From Thermohalobaculum sp963721105 (GTDB lineage Bacteria; Pseudomonadota; Alphaproteobacteria; Rhodobacterales; Rhodobacteraceae): a DNA stretch of 64,000 bases. Made by a program: the position numbers and the translations under genes. The DNA lies in assembly GCA_963721105.1 (NCBI GenBank), contig CAVRHY010000011.1:992001-1056000 (forward strand). The letters run 5' to 3'. Positions 34,966 through 45,248 of the stretch are shown piece by piece. The notes under the pieces are model-generated. The model was given only the letters and a program-made list of their open reading frames with translations, was not told the origin of the DNA and made no database searches. Each line of letters opens with the position of its first letter. Position 1 is the stretch's first letter.

Positions 34966-37900
34966 ATGGCGACAGTTCTTCTCTCCACCGCCGGGTCGGC
35001 GCTGGGCAGCTCGATCGGCGGCTCGGTGCTGGGGATGAGCGCGGCGACGCTGGGCCAGGCCGCCGGCGCGGTTGCCGGATCACTGATCGACCAGGCGATC
35101 CTGGGCCAGGGCAGCGCGCCGGTCGATGTCGGCCGGGCGCGCTCGCTGCGGCTGATGGCGTCGACCGAGGGCGCGCCGCTGCCGACCGTCTGGGGGCGGA
35201 TGCGCATCGCCGGGCAGGTCATCTGGGCGACGCGGTTCCTGGAGAACGTTCGCAGCAGCACACGCGGCGGCAAGTCGACTGGTGGTGGCCAGCGGGTGCG
35301 GGAGTATTCCTACACGATCTCGTTCGCGATCGGGCTTGGCGAGGGGCCGATCGTGCGCGTCGGGCGGGTCTGGGCCGATGGCAATCCGATGGACCTGTCG
35401 GGGGTCAACTGGCGGGTTTACGTCGGCGACGAGACACAGCTGCCGGATCCGAAGATCGAGGCGGTCGAGGGCGCCGGGAACGTGCCGGCCTATCGCGGAC
35501 TGGCGTACATGGTCTTCGAGGACCTCGACGTCGGGCCGTTCGGGAACCGCATCCCCCAGATCAATGTCGAGGTCTTCCGCGCGCCCGCCGCAACACTGGA
35601 GGGCGAGGAGGCCGGGCGGCCGCTGACCGAGCTGGTTCGCGGCGTTGCGATCTCGCCCGGCTCGGGCGAGTTCGCGCTGGACCCCGAGCCGGTGCAGATC
35701 GTGCAGCCCGCGGGCGGCGGGCGCTACGCGAACGTCAACAACGGGCAGGGCCGGGCCGACTGGGCGGTCGCGCTTGACCAACTGCAGGCCGAACTGCCGG
35801 CATGCGACACGGTTTCGCTGGTCGTCTCGTGGTTTGGCAACGACCTTCGTGTCGGGCAATGCCGGGTCGAGCCGCGGATAGAGGAACGTGGCCGGGCGAC
35901 CTCGCCCGAGCCGTGGCGCGTGGCCGGGCTGACGACGGCGGATGCGCCGCTGGTCTCGCGAGGGGCGAGCGGGCGGCCGAACTATGGCGGGACGCCCTCG
36001 GACCGGTCGGTGATCCGGGCGATTCAGGACCTCGCCGGGCGTGGCATGAAGGTTCTCCTCAATCCGTTCCTGCTGATGGACATTCCGGCTGGCAACGGGC
36101 TGCCGGATCCCTATGCCGACGGCGAGCAGGGCGCGTTTCCCTGGCGCGGGCGGATAACGCTGGACGTGGCGCCCGGGCTGCCGGGCTCTGCCGACAGGAC
36201 GGCCGTGGCGGCGGATGACGTCGCGACTTTCTTCGGCACCGCCTCGGCGGCGGATTTCACGGTCGCATCGGGGTCGGTCAGCTATGCCGGGCCGGACGAG
36301 TGGAGCTGGCGGCGCTTCGTGCTGCACATGGCGGCGCTGGCCGCGGCGGCAGGCGGCGTGGAGGCTTTCTGCATCGGGAGCGAGATGCGCGGGATCACGA
36401 CGCTGCGCGCTGGGCCGGCAGAATTTCCGGCCGTGCAGCAGCTTATCGCTCTGGCGGCAGAGGTCCGGGCGCTGCTGCCGGAGGCGAAGATAACCTACGC
36501 CGCCGACTGGTCGGAATATTTCGGGCACCAGCCGGCCGACGGGTCGGGCGACGTGCTTTTCCACCTGGACGCGCTCTGGGCGGACGCGAACATCGATATG
36601 GTCGGGATCGACGACTACACGCCGCTGTCAGACTGGCGCTACACGTCCAGCCATCTGGATGGAGGGGCGGCCTCGGTCTATTCGCTGCCCTATCTCAAGG
36701 ATGGCGTCGAGGGCGGCGAGTTCTACGACTGGTACTATGCCAGCGAGGCCGACCGGGCGGCGCAGATCCGTACGCCGATCACGGACGGGGCGCATGGCGA
36801 GCCCTGGGTCTTCCGGCCCAAGGATATCCGGAGCTGGTGGGAGAACGAGCATTTCGACCGCGTCGGCGGCGTGCGGCAAGCCGAGCCGACGGCCTGGGCG
36901 CCGATGTCGAAGCCGGTCTGGCTGACCGAGACCGGCTGCCCGGCGGTCGACCTGGGTGCCACTCGGCCGAACGTTTTCTTCGACCCGAAGTCGAGCGAGA
37001 GCGCTCTGCCCTATGGATCGCGCGGGGCCCGCGACGACGAGATGCAGCGGCGGTTTCTGCAGGCCAAGCTGGGGTACTGGGCCGAGCCGGGAGTGAACCC
37101 GGTCAGCCCGATCTATGGCGGATCCATGATCCCGGAGATTCTCGTCTGGACCTGGGACGCGCGGCCCTGGCCAGACTTTCCGGTGCGCGAGAGCGTCTGG
37201 GCTGACGGCCCGCAGCACAGGCTGGGTCACTGGATTTCCGGGCGGGTCAGCGGCGGCGCGCTGGCGGCGATCGTCACGGAGATCTGCGCACGGTCCGGCC
37301 TGGGCAAGGACGACATCGACGTCTCGCGGCTGTGGGGAACGGTCGAGGGGTTCCTGGTCGAACGCACCGGCAGCGCCCGCGAGGCGCTGCAGCCGCTGAT
37401 GCAGGCTTTCGGCTTTGACGTCTTCGAGAGCGGCGGCAAGGTCGTGTTCGCGACCCGGCAGGGCGCCGCTTCGATGGAGATCGATCCGGCGGGCGTGGTC
37501 GCTGGCAAGGGCTCGGACGACGCCGCGGTGACGCGCGAGACGTCGCGGATGACCGTGGCGCCGGACGCGGTGCGCCTGAGCTATCTTCAGTCGGAGCAGG
37601 ACTACCGAGTCGGCGCGGCCGAGGCGCGATTGCCGGGCGGCGACCTGCTGCGCGTTGCCGAGACCTCGCTGGAACTGGCCATGGCCGGCTCGCGGGCGCA
37701 GCAGGTGGCGGATCGCTGGCTGGCCGAGAGCCTGCGGGCGCAGGATAGGGCACGCTTTCGGCTGCCGCCCTCGGCGCTGGCGCGCGAGCCCGGCGACGTC
37801 GTGCGGCTGGCCGGTGCAGGTCGGGTCGAAGACTATCGGATCGACCGGATCCTCGAACTCGGGGCCGCGCGAGGTCGAGGCGGTGCGCGTCGAGCCGACG

Positions 37901-38882
37901 CTCTACCTGCCGACGCGGGCGCCCGAGCGAAGCGGAGAGCCGGCGCTGTCGGTGCCGCCCGGACCGGTCACGGCCGTGCTGATGGACCTGCCGCTGGCCG
38001 AAGGGACAGAACGCGACTGGCAGCCACGGCTGGCCGTCAGCGCCGAGCCGTGGCCGGGCGAGGCGGCCGTCTATGTCTCGGCCGATGGCGAGGGCTTTGA
38101 CCTGGCGGCTACGGTCGCCAAGCCGGCATTGATCGGCGTCTCGGCGGGCGTGCTGCCGCCGGGAGAGCCTGGCCGCTGGCAGCGGGTCGCGTGGGATGTC
38201 GTGCTGCCGGCCGGCGCGGCGGCCTCGGCGTCGCGGCTGGCGGTGTTGAACGGCGCCAACCGATTGGCGGTCGCGCTGCCCTCCGGCGAATGGGAGATCG
38301 TCCAGTTTCGCGACGCCGAGCTGGTTGGAACGGATTCCTACCGCCTGGGGATGCTGCTGCGCGGGCAGCGGGGGACCGACGTGCTTTCGACGGCGCCGAT
38401 CATGGCCGGGGCGCGCGTCGTCGTGCTGGACGATTCCCTCGTGGCGTTGCCGCTGGACGCCGCCGAGCGCGGTCTGGAGCGGAGGTGGCGGGTGGGTCCG
38501 GCGACGAAGGACCCGTCGGATCCGAGCTATGTCGAGGTCACGGCCGCCTTCGCAGGGGCCGGCCTGCGGCCCTTCGCGCCGGCGCATCTGCAGGCGCGGC
38601 GTGTCGGCAGCGACATCGCGGTAGAGTGGATCAGGACGACGCGGATCGGCGGCGGCGACTTCGCCGCGTTCGAGGTGCCGCTGGGCGAGGCGCGCGCGGC
38701 TTGGCGCGTGACGATCCGTCAGGCCGGCGCGGTGCTGCGCACCACGAATGTGACGGCGCCGGCCTTCACTTACACCGCCGCCATGCAGGCGCGTGGACGG
38801 GGCGGTAGGCTCGCTGACCATCGGCGTGGCGCAGCTCTCGGAAAGTTATGGCTACGGATTGGAGAGGACGACGGATGTCTGA
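34966..38882 (+). CDS. Gene transfer agent megatron / host-specificity protein (gp15), frameshifted
   Basis: About 1305 residues, equal to RcGTA gp15. The N-terminus is hydrophobic and Gly-rich (GSALGSSIGGSVLGMSAAT). A GTA TIM-barrel glycosidase-like domain spans about residues 400-800 (AEFPAVQQLIALAAEVRALL; DALWADANIDMVGIDDYTPL; PVWLTETGCPAVDLG, with acidic residues at barrel-strand ends). A phage tail domain (tail protein III-like) follows from about 880. Two +1 shifts, near 37866 (ILELG/PREVEAVRVEP) and 38796 (AAMQA/VDGAVGSLTIGV), are needed. The end is LSESYGYGLERTTDV. It forms the tail tip and probably contacts recipient cells. Confidence 0.93.
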
Positions 38883-39582
38883 GACGCCGAGATACGCGAT
38901 GCCGCTGCTGGACGCGGCGCAGGCGCAGAAGCACGTGACGGTTAACGAGGCGCTGGCGCGGGCGGATGCGCTCGCCGCCGGGCGGGTCGAGCGGCGCGAC
39001 CTGAGCTCGCCGCCTGCCGCGCCGGCGGACGGCGACGTGTTCATCGTCGGCGCGGGCGCGACGGACGACTGGGCCGGGCAGGATGGAGCGCTGGCTTTGT
39101 TCCTGAACGGCGGCTGGGCGTTCGTCGCGCCCTGGGAGGGGGCCGCGTTCTGGGTTGCCGCCGAGCGCGTCCGCGCGACCTATGATGGCGGCAGCTGGAT
39201 CGCCGGGCGCGCGGCCGGCGCGGCCGGGGGCGCGGCGACGCTGGGCCGCGTGGTCGAGATCGACCAGGTTCTGTCGGGCGCATCGACGACGACGGCGTCG
39301 GTCATCCCGGACAAGGCGGTGGTGCTCGGGGTCACCGGCAGGGTGATCGAGGCGGTCGGCGGGGCGGCGTCGTGGAGCTTGGGCGTGGCCGGCAGCCCGG
39401 ACCGGTACGGCTCGGGCTATGGCACCGGGGCGGGATCGTTGGCGCATGGTGTGACCGGGCAGCCACAGGCCTACTACGGCGGGACGGCGCTGGTACTGAC
39501 GGCGACAGGCGGCAGCTTTACCGGCGGGACGGTGCGCCTGGCGGTGCACATGATGGAAATCATGCCGCCCGACTCGGCCTGA
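38875..39582 (+). CDS. DUF2793 protein, spike/fibre-like
   Basis: 235-residue protein overlapping the gp15 stop. The N-terminal DUF2793 domain reads YAMPLLDAAQAQKHVTVNEA, LARADALAAG, then DGDVFIVGAGATDDWAGQDG, ALALFLNGGWAFVAPWEGAA. A C-terminal beta-rich Gly/Thr-rich domain (SLGVAGSPDRYGSGYGTGAG; ALVLTATGGSFTGGTVRLAV) follows. DUF2793 proteins occur at the end of GTA clusters and in phage tail or head-spike genes. A role in surface recognition is inferred. Start chosen at the MSETPRYAMP ATG, which matches the family. Confidence 0.82.
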   Translation: MSETPRYAMPLLDAAQAQKHVTVNEALARADALAAGRVERRDLSSPPAAPADGDVFIVGAGATDDWAGQDGALALFLNGGWAFVAPWEGAAFWVAAERVRATYDGGSWIAGRAAGAAGGAATLGRVVEIDQVLSGASTTTASVIPDKAVVLGVTGRVIEAVGGAASWSLGVAGSPDRYGSGYGTGAGSLAHGVTGQPQAYYGGTALVLTATGGSFTGGTVRLAVHMMEIMPPDSA

Positions 39583-39746
39583 GGTCACGCGAGTTCTGGA
39601 GGTCGACGCGGATTGCCGGCCCGGGATGCCTCCCTCGGGCTGCCGATCCGCTGATCAACCGAGTGTAACAAACGCCGGTTCCTTGTGGGCTGACGCCGGG
39701 TTAGGATGTCGGCGACCTGAAACCGTCGGAAGTCCAGGTGCAACCC

Positions 39747-41644
39747 ATGCGACCGATCGCGGCAATCCTGGTGCTGATCTCGCTGCTCGCCGTTCCGGCG
39801 CAGGGTGTGCTGGCGGGTCAATCCGGACAGCGGGTCGCGCTGGTGATGGGCAACGGCGCCTATCGGCAAGTCCCGACGCTCGCCAACCCGCGGGCCGATG
39901 CCGAGGCGATGGCGGCTGCGCTGGAGCGGCTGGGCTTCGACGTCGAGCTGGGTGTCGACCTGGATCTGGCCGGGATGCGCCGGGCCGTTCAGGACTTTTC
40001 GCGCAAGCTGCAGGGCGCCGACATGGCGCTGTTCTTCTATGCCGGGCACGGGTTGCAGGTGCATGGGCAGAACTATCTGCTGCCGGTTGATGCCGCCCTG
40101 GAGAGCGAGGCCGACCTGGACTTCGCGGCGGTGCCGGCCCGGTTGGTGCTGGCGCAGATGGAGCGCTGGCCGGCCGTCAAGATCGTCATGCTGGACGCCT
40201 GCCGGGACAACCCCTTCGCCACCGCGTTGAAGCGGTCGCTGGAGCCGAGCCGCAGCGGCGCCGTCAGCCGCGGGCTTGCGCCGATCGAGGCGTCGGGTGG
40301 CACGCTGCTGACTTATGCCACCGATCCGGGCGACGTGGCGGCCGACGGCGATGGCCCGCACAGCCCGTTCACCGCAGCGCTGCTGAAAAACGTCGAGACC
40401 CCCGGAGTCGAGATCAACACGATGCTGGCCCGCGTGCGCGCCGACGTCTACGCGGCGACCGGGCAGCGCCAGCGGCCCTGGACCGAGACCTCGTTGATCG
40501 GCGAGGTCTACTTGGCGCCCGAGACACCCGAGCCGCCGCCGGTCGTGCAGGCGATGATGACGCCACATGCGGCGCCTGCCGCGCCCGCCCCGGCGCCGCC
40601 GCAGAGCGGGCTGGACCCGAGGACGATCGAGCTGGCGCTCTGGGACGCGGCGCAGGCGGGCGGCACCGAGGGCGACTACAAGGAATACCTGCGCCAGTAC
40701 CCGGACGGTATCTTCGCTCGCCTGGCGCGCAACCGGCTGGCGGCGCTGCAGACCCAGAGAACCGCGCAGGGCGGCGCCGGACCGGCCGAGGCCGACGGAC
40801 CCGACAAGTTCTTTGGTCCGCGGACGGGTTCCACGCCGGCCGACGCTGGCCCTCCGGCCGCGCCGGACAATGGCGGGGAAGGCGAAGCGATTGCCGCGGC
40901 TCCCGATGCCGGGCAGGGTGCCGGCGATGCTTTGCCGCCCATACCGAGGACCGGTCAGGGTGGCGATGGGCCGGATACGGCGGGCACGCTCGGCGCCCCG
41001 GGCGACGCGCCGGTCGCGATCCCCGCTCCGGGCGAGGGCGCGGAGGGCAACCGACCGTTACCGGCGGCATCACCGGAGGCGGTCGAGGCGGCGCTGGGGC
41101 TGGGCGCCGAAGAGCGCAGGGCCGTGCAGGCGCGGTTGCTGGTCGCCGGGCACGACCCGCATGGCATCGACGGCGTCTTCGGGCCGGGCACGCGGGCGGC
41201 GCTGTCCGCCTGGCAGATGGCTGAGGGCATCGAGGCGACCGGCTACCTGGATGTCGAAGTGCTGGCCCGGCTCGAGCGGAGCACGGAGGCGGAGTACGCG
41301 GCCTATATCGACCGGCAGCGCCGAGAAGCCGAGGCGCGCCGTGCGGCGGCCGAGCGTGCCGCGGCATTGCGGCGCGCGGCCCAGGCGGAAAGCGCTGCCG
41401 CCCGCGCGTCCGCGGCCACGGCGGTGCGGAGCGCGCCCGTCGCCGCGCCCGTCGTCGCCGCGCCGGCGCCGTTGTTGCCCCGCCGACGCAGCCGGTCGAA
41501 GCCGCCAAAAACGAGAGCGGTTCAGGCTCGGTAGAGCAGCGCTACGAGCAGGAGTGCCACTTCGTCTTCGTCGGCAAGCCGCAGCTTGAGCGGCGCTGCA
41601 CCACGGGGACCAGCGGCGGGTCGAGGCTGGGCCGGCGACGCTGA
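39747..41644 (+). CDS. Exported caspase-family peptidase with peptidoglycan-binding domain, frameshifted at the 3' end
   Basis: About 632 residues. A Sec signal peptide (residues 1-23) is followed by a C14/metacaspase p20-like domain with KRVALVMGN-type start (QRVALVMGNGAYRQVPTLAN), catalytic His101 in FFYAGHGLQVHG and Cys152 in VMLDACRDNPF. A Pro/Ala/Gly linker, a peptidoglycan-binding-1 domain (QARLLVAGHDPHGIDGVFGP, GTRAALSAWQ) and an Arg/Ala-rich helix follow. A shift of one missing base near 41475 restores a tail rich in Glu and Cys (SVEQRYEQECHFVFVGKPQL) to a stop at 41642-41644. It starts 164 bp after the GTA cluster on the same strand. Periplasmic location inferred. Confidence 0.85.
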
Positions 41645-41753
41645 TGCGCGTCCTTTCGGCCCCGGCGCCGGGGTGACGCCCCGTGTCAGCCGATCTCGAC
41701 GACCGGGGTCAGGATCGGAGTCCGATCCCAGGTTCTCCCATGTCCGCGGTTGC

Positions 41754-41826
41754 CGTCATCCCCGCAAAAGGGCGGGGAATTTGTTTGACATTGCGGAGAG
41801 ATCCCCGCTTTCGCAGGAATGATGTC
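41754..41826. repeat. Two REP-like units in opposite orientation
   Basis: GTCATCCCCGCAAAAGGGCG (from 41754) and, reversed, GATCCCCGCTTTCGCAGGAA (from 41800) belong to the same palindromic family as 742-859. They lie between the caspase gene and scoB, which converge. The remainder of the 273-bp gap (41645-41917) has no gene. Confidence 0.65.
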
Positions 41827-41917
41827 ACGACCCACCCGACTGGTTTCGATCGGAAAACGCTCTCGGGCAACGACGGGTCGTGGCGGGACAGGCGGCCAAG
41901 CGCCGGCGTGCGGCCGG

Positions 41918-42547
41918 TCAGCCGGCGATGGTCGCCTCGGTCTTCTGGCGCACCTCGTCCTCACTCACCCCCGGGGCGAGTTCCACGATCCTAAGGCCGC
42001 CATCGAGCACGTCGAACACGCCGAGATTCGTGATGATGCGGTCGACCACGCCAGCGCCGGTCAGCGGCAACGTGCAGCTTTTCAGCAGCTTTGACTGGCC
42101 GGCTTTGTTCGTGTGCTCCATGATGACGACGACCCGGCCGACGCCGGCGACCAGGTCCATGGCACCGCCCATGCCCTTCACCAGCTTGCCGGGCACCATC
42201 CAGTTCGCGAGGTCGCCGTTCTCGGCAACCTCCATGGCGCCAAGGATCGCCAGGTTGATGTGCCCGCCGCGGATCATCGCGAAACTGTCGGCGGAGGAGA
42301 AATAACTCGTCCGGTCGAGCTCGGTTATCGTCTGCTTGCCGGCGTTGATCAGGTCCGGGTCAAGCTGGTCCTCGGTTGGGAACGGACCCATGCCCAGCAT
42401 TCCGTTTTCGGATTGCAGCGTCACGTCGACACCGTCGGGGATATAGTTCGACACGAGCGTCGGGATGCCGATGCCGAGGTTCACGTAGAACCCGTCCTCG
42501 ACCTCCTGCGCGGCGCGGGCCGCCATCTGATCTCTGTCCCAGGGCAT
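41918..42547 (-). CDS. scoB: 3-oxoacid CoA-transferase subunit B
   Basis: 209-residue beta subunit of a class I CoA-transferase (succinyl-CoA:3-ketoacid or 3-oxoadipate type). The catalytic Glu lies in TLQSENGMLGMGPFP. Further motifs are MIRGGHINLAILGAMEVAEN, GDLANWMVPGKLVKGMGGAM and TLPLTGAGVVDRIITNLGVF. It works with subunit A at 43649-44347, but a sensor kinase gene lies between the two. The start at 42547 opens MPWDRDQMAARAAQEVEDGF. The family's exact substrate (acetoacetate or oxoadipate) cannot be fixed. Confidence 0.93.
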   Translation of the reverse strand: MPWDRDQMAARAAQEVEDGFYVNLGIGIPTLVSNYIPDGVDVTLQSENGMLGMGPFPTEDQLDPDLINAGKQTITELDRTSYFSSADSFAMIRGGHINLAILGAMEVAENGDLANWMVPGKLVKGMGGAMDLVAGVGRVVVIMEHTNKAGQSKLLKSCTLPLTGAGVVDRIITNLGVFDVLDGGLRIVELAPGVSEDEVRQKTEATIAG

Positions 42548-42598
42548 GCTGTTCTCCAGTTCGGGGGGCGGCTCGGGGCCCGGCGCGGTGACGGCCGG

Positions 42599-43621
42599 TC
42601 AGTCCTCGTGCAGCGGGATGTCGATTGTCACGGTCGTTCCCGTAGCCGAGCTGTCGACCGAGTGCCGCGCCTTCAGCCCGCGCAGCAGCGACAGCACGAT
42701 GCGCCCGCCCAGGCTGTCGGTCTCGGGCCATTCGTGCCCGTCGGGCATTCCCACGCCGTCATCGACGACCTGCAGCCGCACGATCTCGTGCGAAAGCTTC
42801 TGCAGCCTCGTCTCGACCAGACCGCTGTCCCGGCCATCGAAGGCGTGGCGGAACGCGTTGGTCAGCGCCTCGGACAGCAGCAGGCCGACGCGGCCGGCGA
42901 TCTCGGCCGAGACGACGACCTCCTCGGCACAGACGTTGACGCGAACGCCCTGGCGGCCATCGAGATGGCCGATGGCGGCCGCGATGCGGCTGACATAGGC
43001 GCCGAGCGGCACCTCGGGGCTGGCCGCCGTGACGACGCCGCCGGCGCTCAACTCCTCGTAGAGCAGGTGCAGCGCCTCGACCCGGCGGGCCAGCGCGCCG
43101 TAGTCGGCGGTTGCGCCATCGGCGCCGGCCTGCAGCCGGATCAGGCCGATGATCATCGCCAGGTGGTTCTTCACCCGGTGCTGGATCTCGGCAAGCCGCT
43201 CGAGCAGATCCGCCCCTTCCTCCTCGCCGACATCGCGGTTCATGCCGAGATAGAGCGCGGTCTCACCGTTCTCGTCGATGACCGGCGAGATCGAGATGCG
43301 GTTGCGGAAGGCCGTGCCGTCGGCGCGGTAGTTCGTCAGCTCGACCGTCGTCTCGGTGTTCTCCTCGATCGCCCGGCGCAACTCGGCCACGCGCTCGGGC
43401 TCCGTCGCCTCGCCCTGCAGGAAGCGGGGATTGCGGCCGACTACGTCCTTGCGGCGATAGCCGGTCAGCTCCTCAAACGCCTCGTTGGCGTAGACGATCG
43501 GGTTGTCGCCCAGCCGCGGGTTGGTCAGCATGACGGCGAGCGGCAGGCGCGAAAGCGTCGCCGCCGGCACGTCGCGGGCCTCGACCAGCGCCTCCTTGAC
43601 GTCCTTCATCATGCCGGCCAC
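42599..43621 (-). CDS. LOV-like PAS sensor histidine kinase lacking the adduct-forming cysteine
   Basis: 340-residue soluble kinase. Residues 25-132 match a LOV-type PAS domain (YANEAFEELTGYRRKDVVGR, FLQGEATEPERVAELR, ELTNYRADGTAFRNRISISP), but the flavin-adduct motif GRNCRFLQG reads GRNPRFLQG (Pro65) and the flavin-contact Gln near the domain end is Asn (LGMNRDV). A HisKA_2/HWE-type dimerisation domain follows with His148 in EIQHRVKNHLAMI, then an ATPase domain with N box LLLSEALTNAFRHAF and G box VVDDGVGMPDG. It has no membrane span and no receiver. It is located between the two CoA-transferase subunits, 27 bp after scoA. Confidence 0.9.
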   Translation of the reverse strand: MAGMMKDVKEALVEARDVPAATLSRLPLAVMLTNPRLGDNPIVYANEAFEELTGYRRKDVVGRNPRFLQGEATEPERVAELRRAIEENTETTVELTNYRADGTAFRNRISISPVIDENGETALYLGMNRDVGEEEGADLLERLAEIQHRVKNHLAMIIGLIRLQAGADGATADYGALARRVEALHLLYEELSAGGVVTAASPEVPLGAYVSRIAAAIGHLDGRQGVRVNVCAEEVVVSAEIAGRVGLLLSEALTNAFRHAFDGRDSGLVETRLQKLSHEIVRLQVVDDGVGMPDGHEWPETDSLGGRIVLSLLRGLKARHSVDSSATGTTVTIDIPLHED

Positions 43622-43648
43622 TGCACGCCCCCTTTACCCGAGACTGCG

Positions 43649-44347
43649 CTAAGCAACGCGCCGCAGCGTCCGCTGCTCGACGCGCTTCTCGTGCCGGCCC
43701 TGCAGGATTCGCTGCACGAAGATGCCGGGCGTGTGGATCAGGTCGGGGTCGAGTTCCCCCGTCGGCACCAGCTCCTCGACCTCGGCCACCGTCACCCGCC
43801 CGCAAGTGGCGCAGACCGGATTGAAGTTACGCGCGGTCTTCCGGTAGATCAGGTTGCCTTGGTGGTCGCCCTTCCAGGCCTTGACGATCGACAGGTCGGT
43901 GACAATTCCGCGCTCGAGGATGTAGGTCTCGCCGTCGAACTCCTTGTGCTCCTTGCCCTCGGCGATCTGCGTGCCGACGCCGGTCTTGGTGTAGAAGCCG
44001 GGAATGCCGGCGCCGCCGGCACGCATCCGCTCGGCCAGCGTGCCCTGGGGGTTGAACTCGATCTCGAGTTCACCCGACAGGTACTGCTGCATGAAGAGGT
44101 CGTTCTCGCCGACATACGAGCTGATCATCTTGGCGACCTGCTTTCCCTGAAGCAGCAGGCCCAGGCCGAAATCGTCCACGCCGGCATTGTTCGAGGCGAC
44201 CGTCAGGCCCGTGACACCCAAGTCGCGGATGGCGGCGATCAGGTTCTCGGGGATGCCGCACAGGCCGAAGCCGCCGGCGGCGATGCTCATGCCGTCGAAC
44301 AGCAGCCCGTCCAGCGCCTCGGCGGCGGAGCCGTACACCTTCTTCAT
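43649..44347 (-). CDS. scoA: 3-oxoacid CoA-transferase subunit A
   Basis: 232-residue alpha subunit. The glycine-rich CoA site is SIAAGGFGLCGIPENLI. ASNNAGVDDFGLGLLLQGKQ, SYVGENDLFMQQYLSGELEI, EFNPQGTLAERMRAGGAGIP and GFYTKTGVGTQIAEGKE are conserved. The ATG at 44347 follows GGGAGGGTTTC, and the upstream extension is not conserved. It is the first gene of a three-gene minus-strand set with the LOV-like kinase and scoB. Confidence 0.94.
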   Translation of the reverse strand: MKKVYGSAAEALDGLLFDGMSIAAGGFGLCGIPENLIAAIRDLGVTGLTVASNNAGVDDFGLGLLLQGKQVAKMISSYVGENDLFMQQYLSGELEIEFNPQGTLAERMRAGGAGIPGFYTKTGVGTQIAEGKEHKEFDGETYILERGIVTDLSIVKAWKGDHQGNLIYRKTARNFNPVCATCGRVTVAEVEELVPTGELDPDLIHTPGIFVQRILQGRHEKRVEQRTLRRVA

Positions 44348-44486
44348 TGAAACCCTCCCGGCGCGGCCCGCTGGCCGCTGTCCCGGCCGGCTTATACGGC
44401 AGTGCAGCATGCCCCCTCAAGGGCGGAATCCCGGACAGGCCGGGTCGGGCCGCGGAATCGGAGATCGGGTGCCGGTCCGGTGGCGC

Positions 44487-44879
44487 TCAGTCCAGATCCA
44501 GCGGCCTGAACTCGAACTCGTCGAGAAACGGCATGAACACCCTGATCTCCTGCGTCAGCTCTTCGGCGCTCTTCTCGTCCGAGACGAAGACCATTGCTTC
44601 GCATATCCCGCGCTGGAGCGCCCCGTAGCGCTCGGCGAGCGGAACGTTGATCGCGAGCGCCCCGCGCTCGCGGAGGAACCGGTCGCCCGATGAGCCGACT
44701 CCCCCTGTGCAGATCCGCATTCCCGCAAGATCCCTGATGTCCGGATCCAGCTTGCCGTACGGCGCCACGAGCACCGCGGCCCCGCCGGCGGCTTGCGCCC
44801 CGCCTGCGGCGACAACAGCGGGCGTGGCGAGCATGATCGCCGTGGCCCGCAACGCCTCCCGTCTGGAGATGGTTGTCAT
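44487..44879 (-). CDS. Small Tat-exported protein, periplasmic-binding-protein-like
   Basis: 130 residues with a twin-arginine leader (SRREALRATAIMLATPAVVA, then AAGGAQA). The mature part, YGKLDPDIRDLAGMRICTGG, VGSSGDRFLRE, ERYGALQRGICEAMVFVSDE and KSAEELTQE, resembles part of amino-acid-type solute-binding proteins (a strand then a loop near the ligand site), but only about 100 residues are present, far short of a full binding protein. It may be a truncated or minimal ligand-binding lobe. It starts three bases after the stop of the upstream gene and belongs to a three-gene set. Function unknown. Confidence 0.55.
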   Translation of the reverse strand: MTTISRREALRATAIMLATPAVVAAGGAQAAGGAAVLVAPYGKLDPDIRDLAGMRICTGGVGSSGDRFLRERGALAINVPLAERYGALQRGICEAMVFVSDEKSAEELTQEIRVFMPFLDEFEFRPLDLD

Positions 44880-44882
44880 CGC

Positions 44883-45237
44883 TCACCTCCCCCGGCAGTC
44901 GTTGAGCCTTTGCAGGACCGTCCGCGAGCACGCCTGCGACGAGTCGTAGACGGTTCGGGCGATGAGGTAGATGACCTGATCCGCATCCAGCGTGGAATTC
45001 GCGGATCGTGCGGTTCAGGTTCGTGTTTGCGGCCGTCGCACGAACGGCGCGCTCGATCATCCCGATGATGTCGGCGCTCTGGATGGCCTGGCCCTGGTTG
45101 TCGACGCCGAAACTGACCGCCCGGTCTGCCCAGTCCGTGTAGTAGCGCCAGTTTTCCTGCAAGTGATTGCAGATCACATCGTTGCTCGTGAGGATATCGA
45201 CCTCGCTTCCGCTGAGTTGTCCACCGCGACAGCCCAT
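44883..45237 (-). CDS. Hypothetical protein, frameshifted, middle gene of a three-gene operon
   Basis: About 117 residues when a +1 shift near 44998 is repaired: the N-terminal part includes DILTSNDVICNHLQENWRYY and GQAIQSADIIGMIERAVRAT, the C-terminal part STLDADQVIYLIARTVYDSS and QACSRTVLQRLNDCRGR. It is soluble, mostly helical, with five or six Cys. I do not recognise the family. The first part begins MGCRGGQLSGSEV, so no signal peptide is evident. It lies 11 bp after the membrane gene and 3 bp before the Tat protein, so all three are probably made together. Confidence 0.5.
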
Positions 45238-45248
45238 GCCTTTCCTCC

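Noticed and set aside
36628..37230. Long open frames antisense to gp15 and other GTA genes
   Set aside because: They mirror the codon pattern of the sense genes in GC-rich DNA, have no known motifs and no ribosome sites.
24192..39582. Ordinary temperate prophage
   Set aside because: No integrase, repressor, replication or lysis genes and no attachment sites are seen. Gene set and order match RcGTA closely, including gp1, gp10.1, gp12 to gp15.
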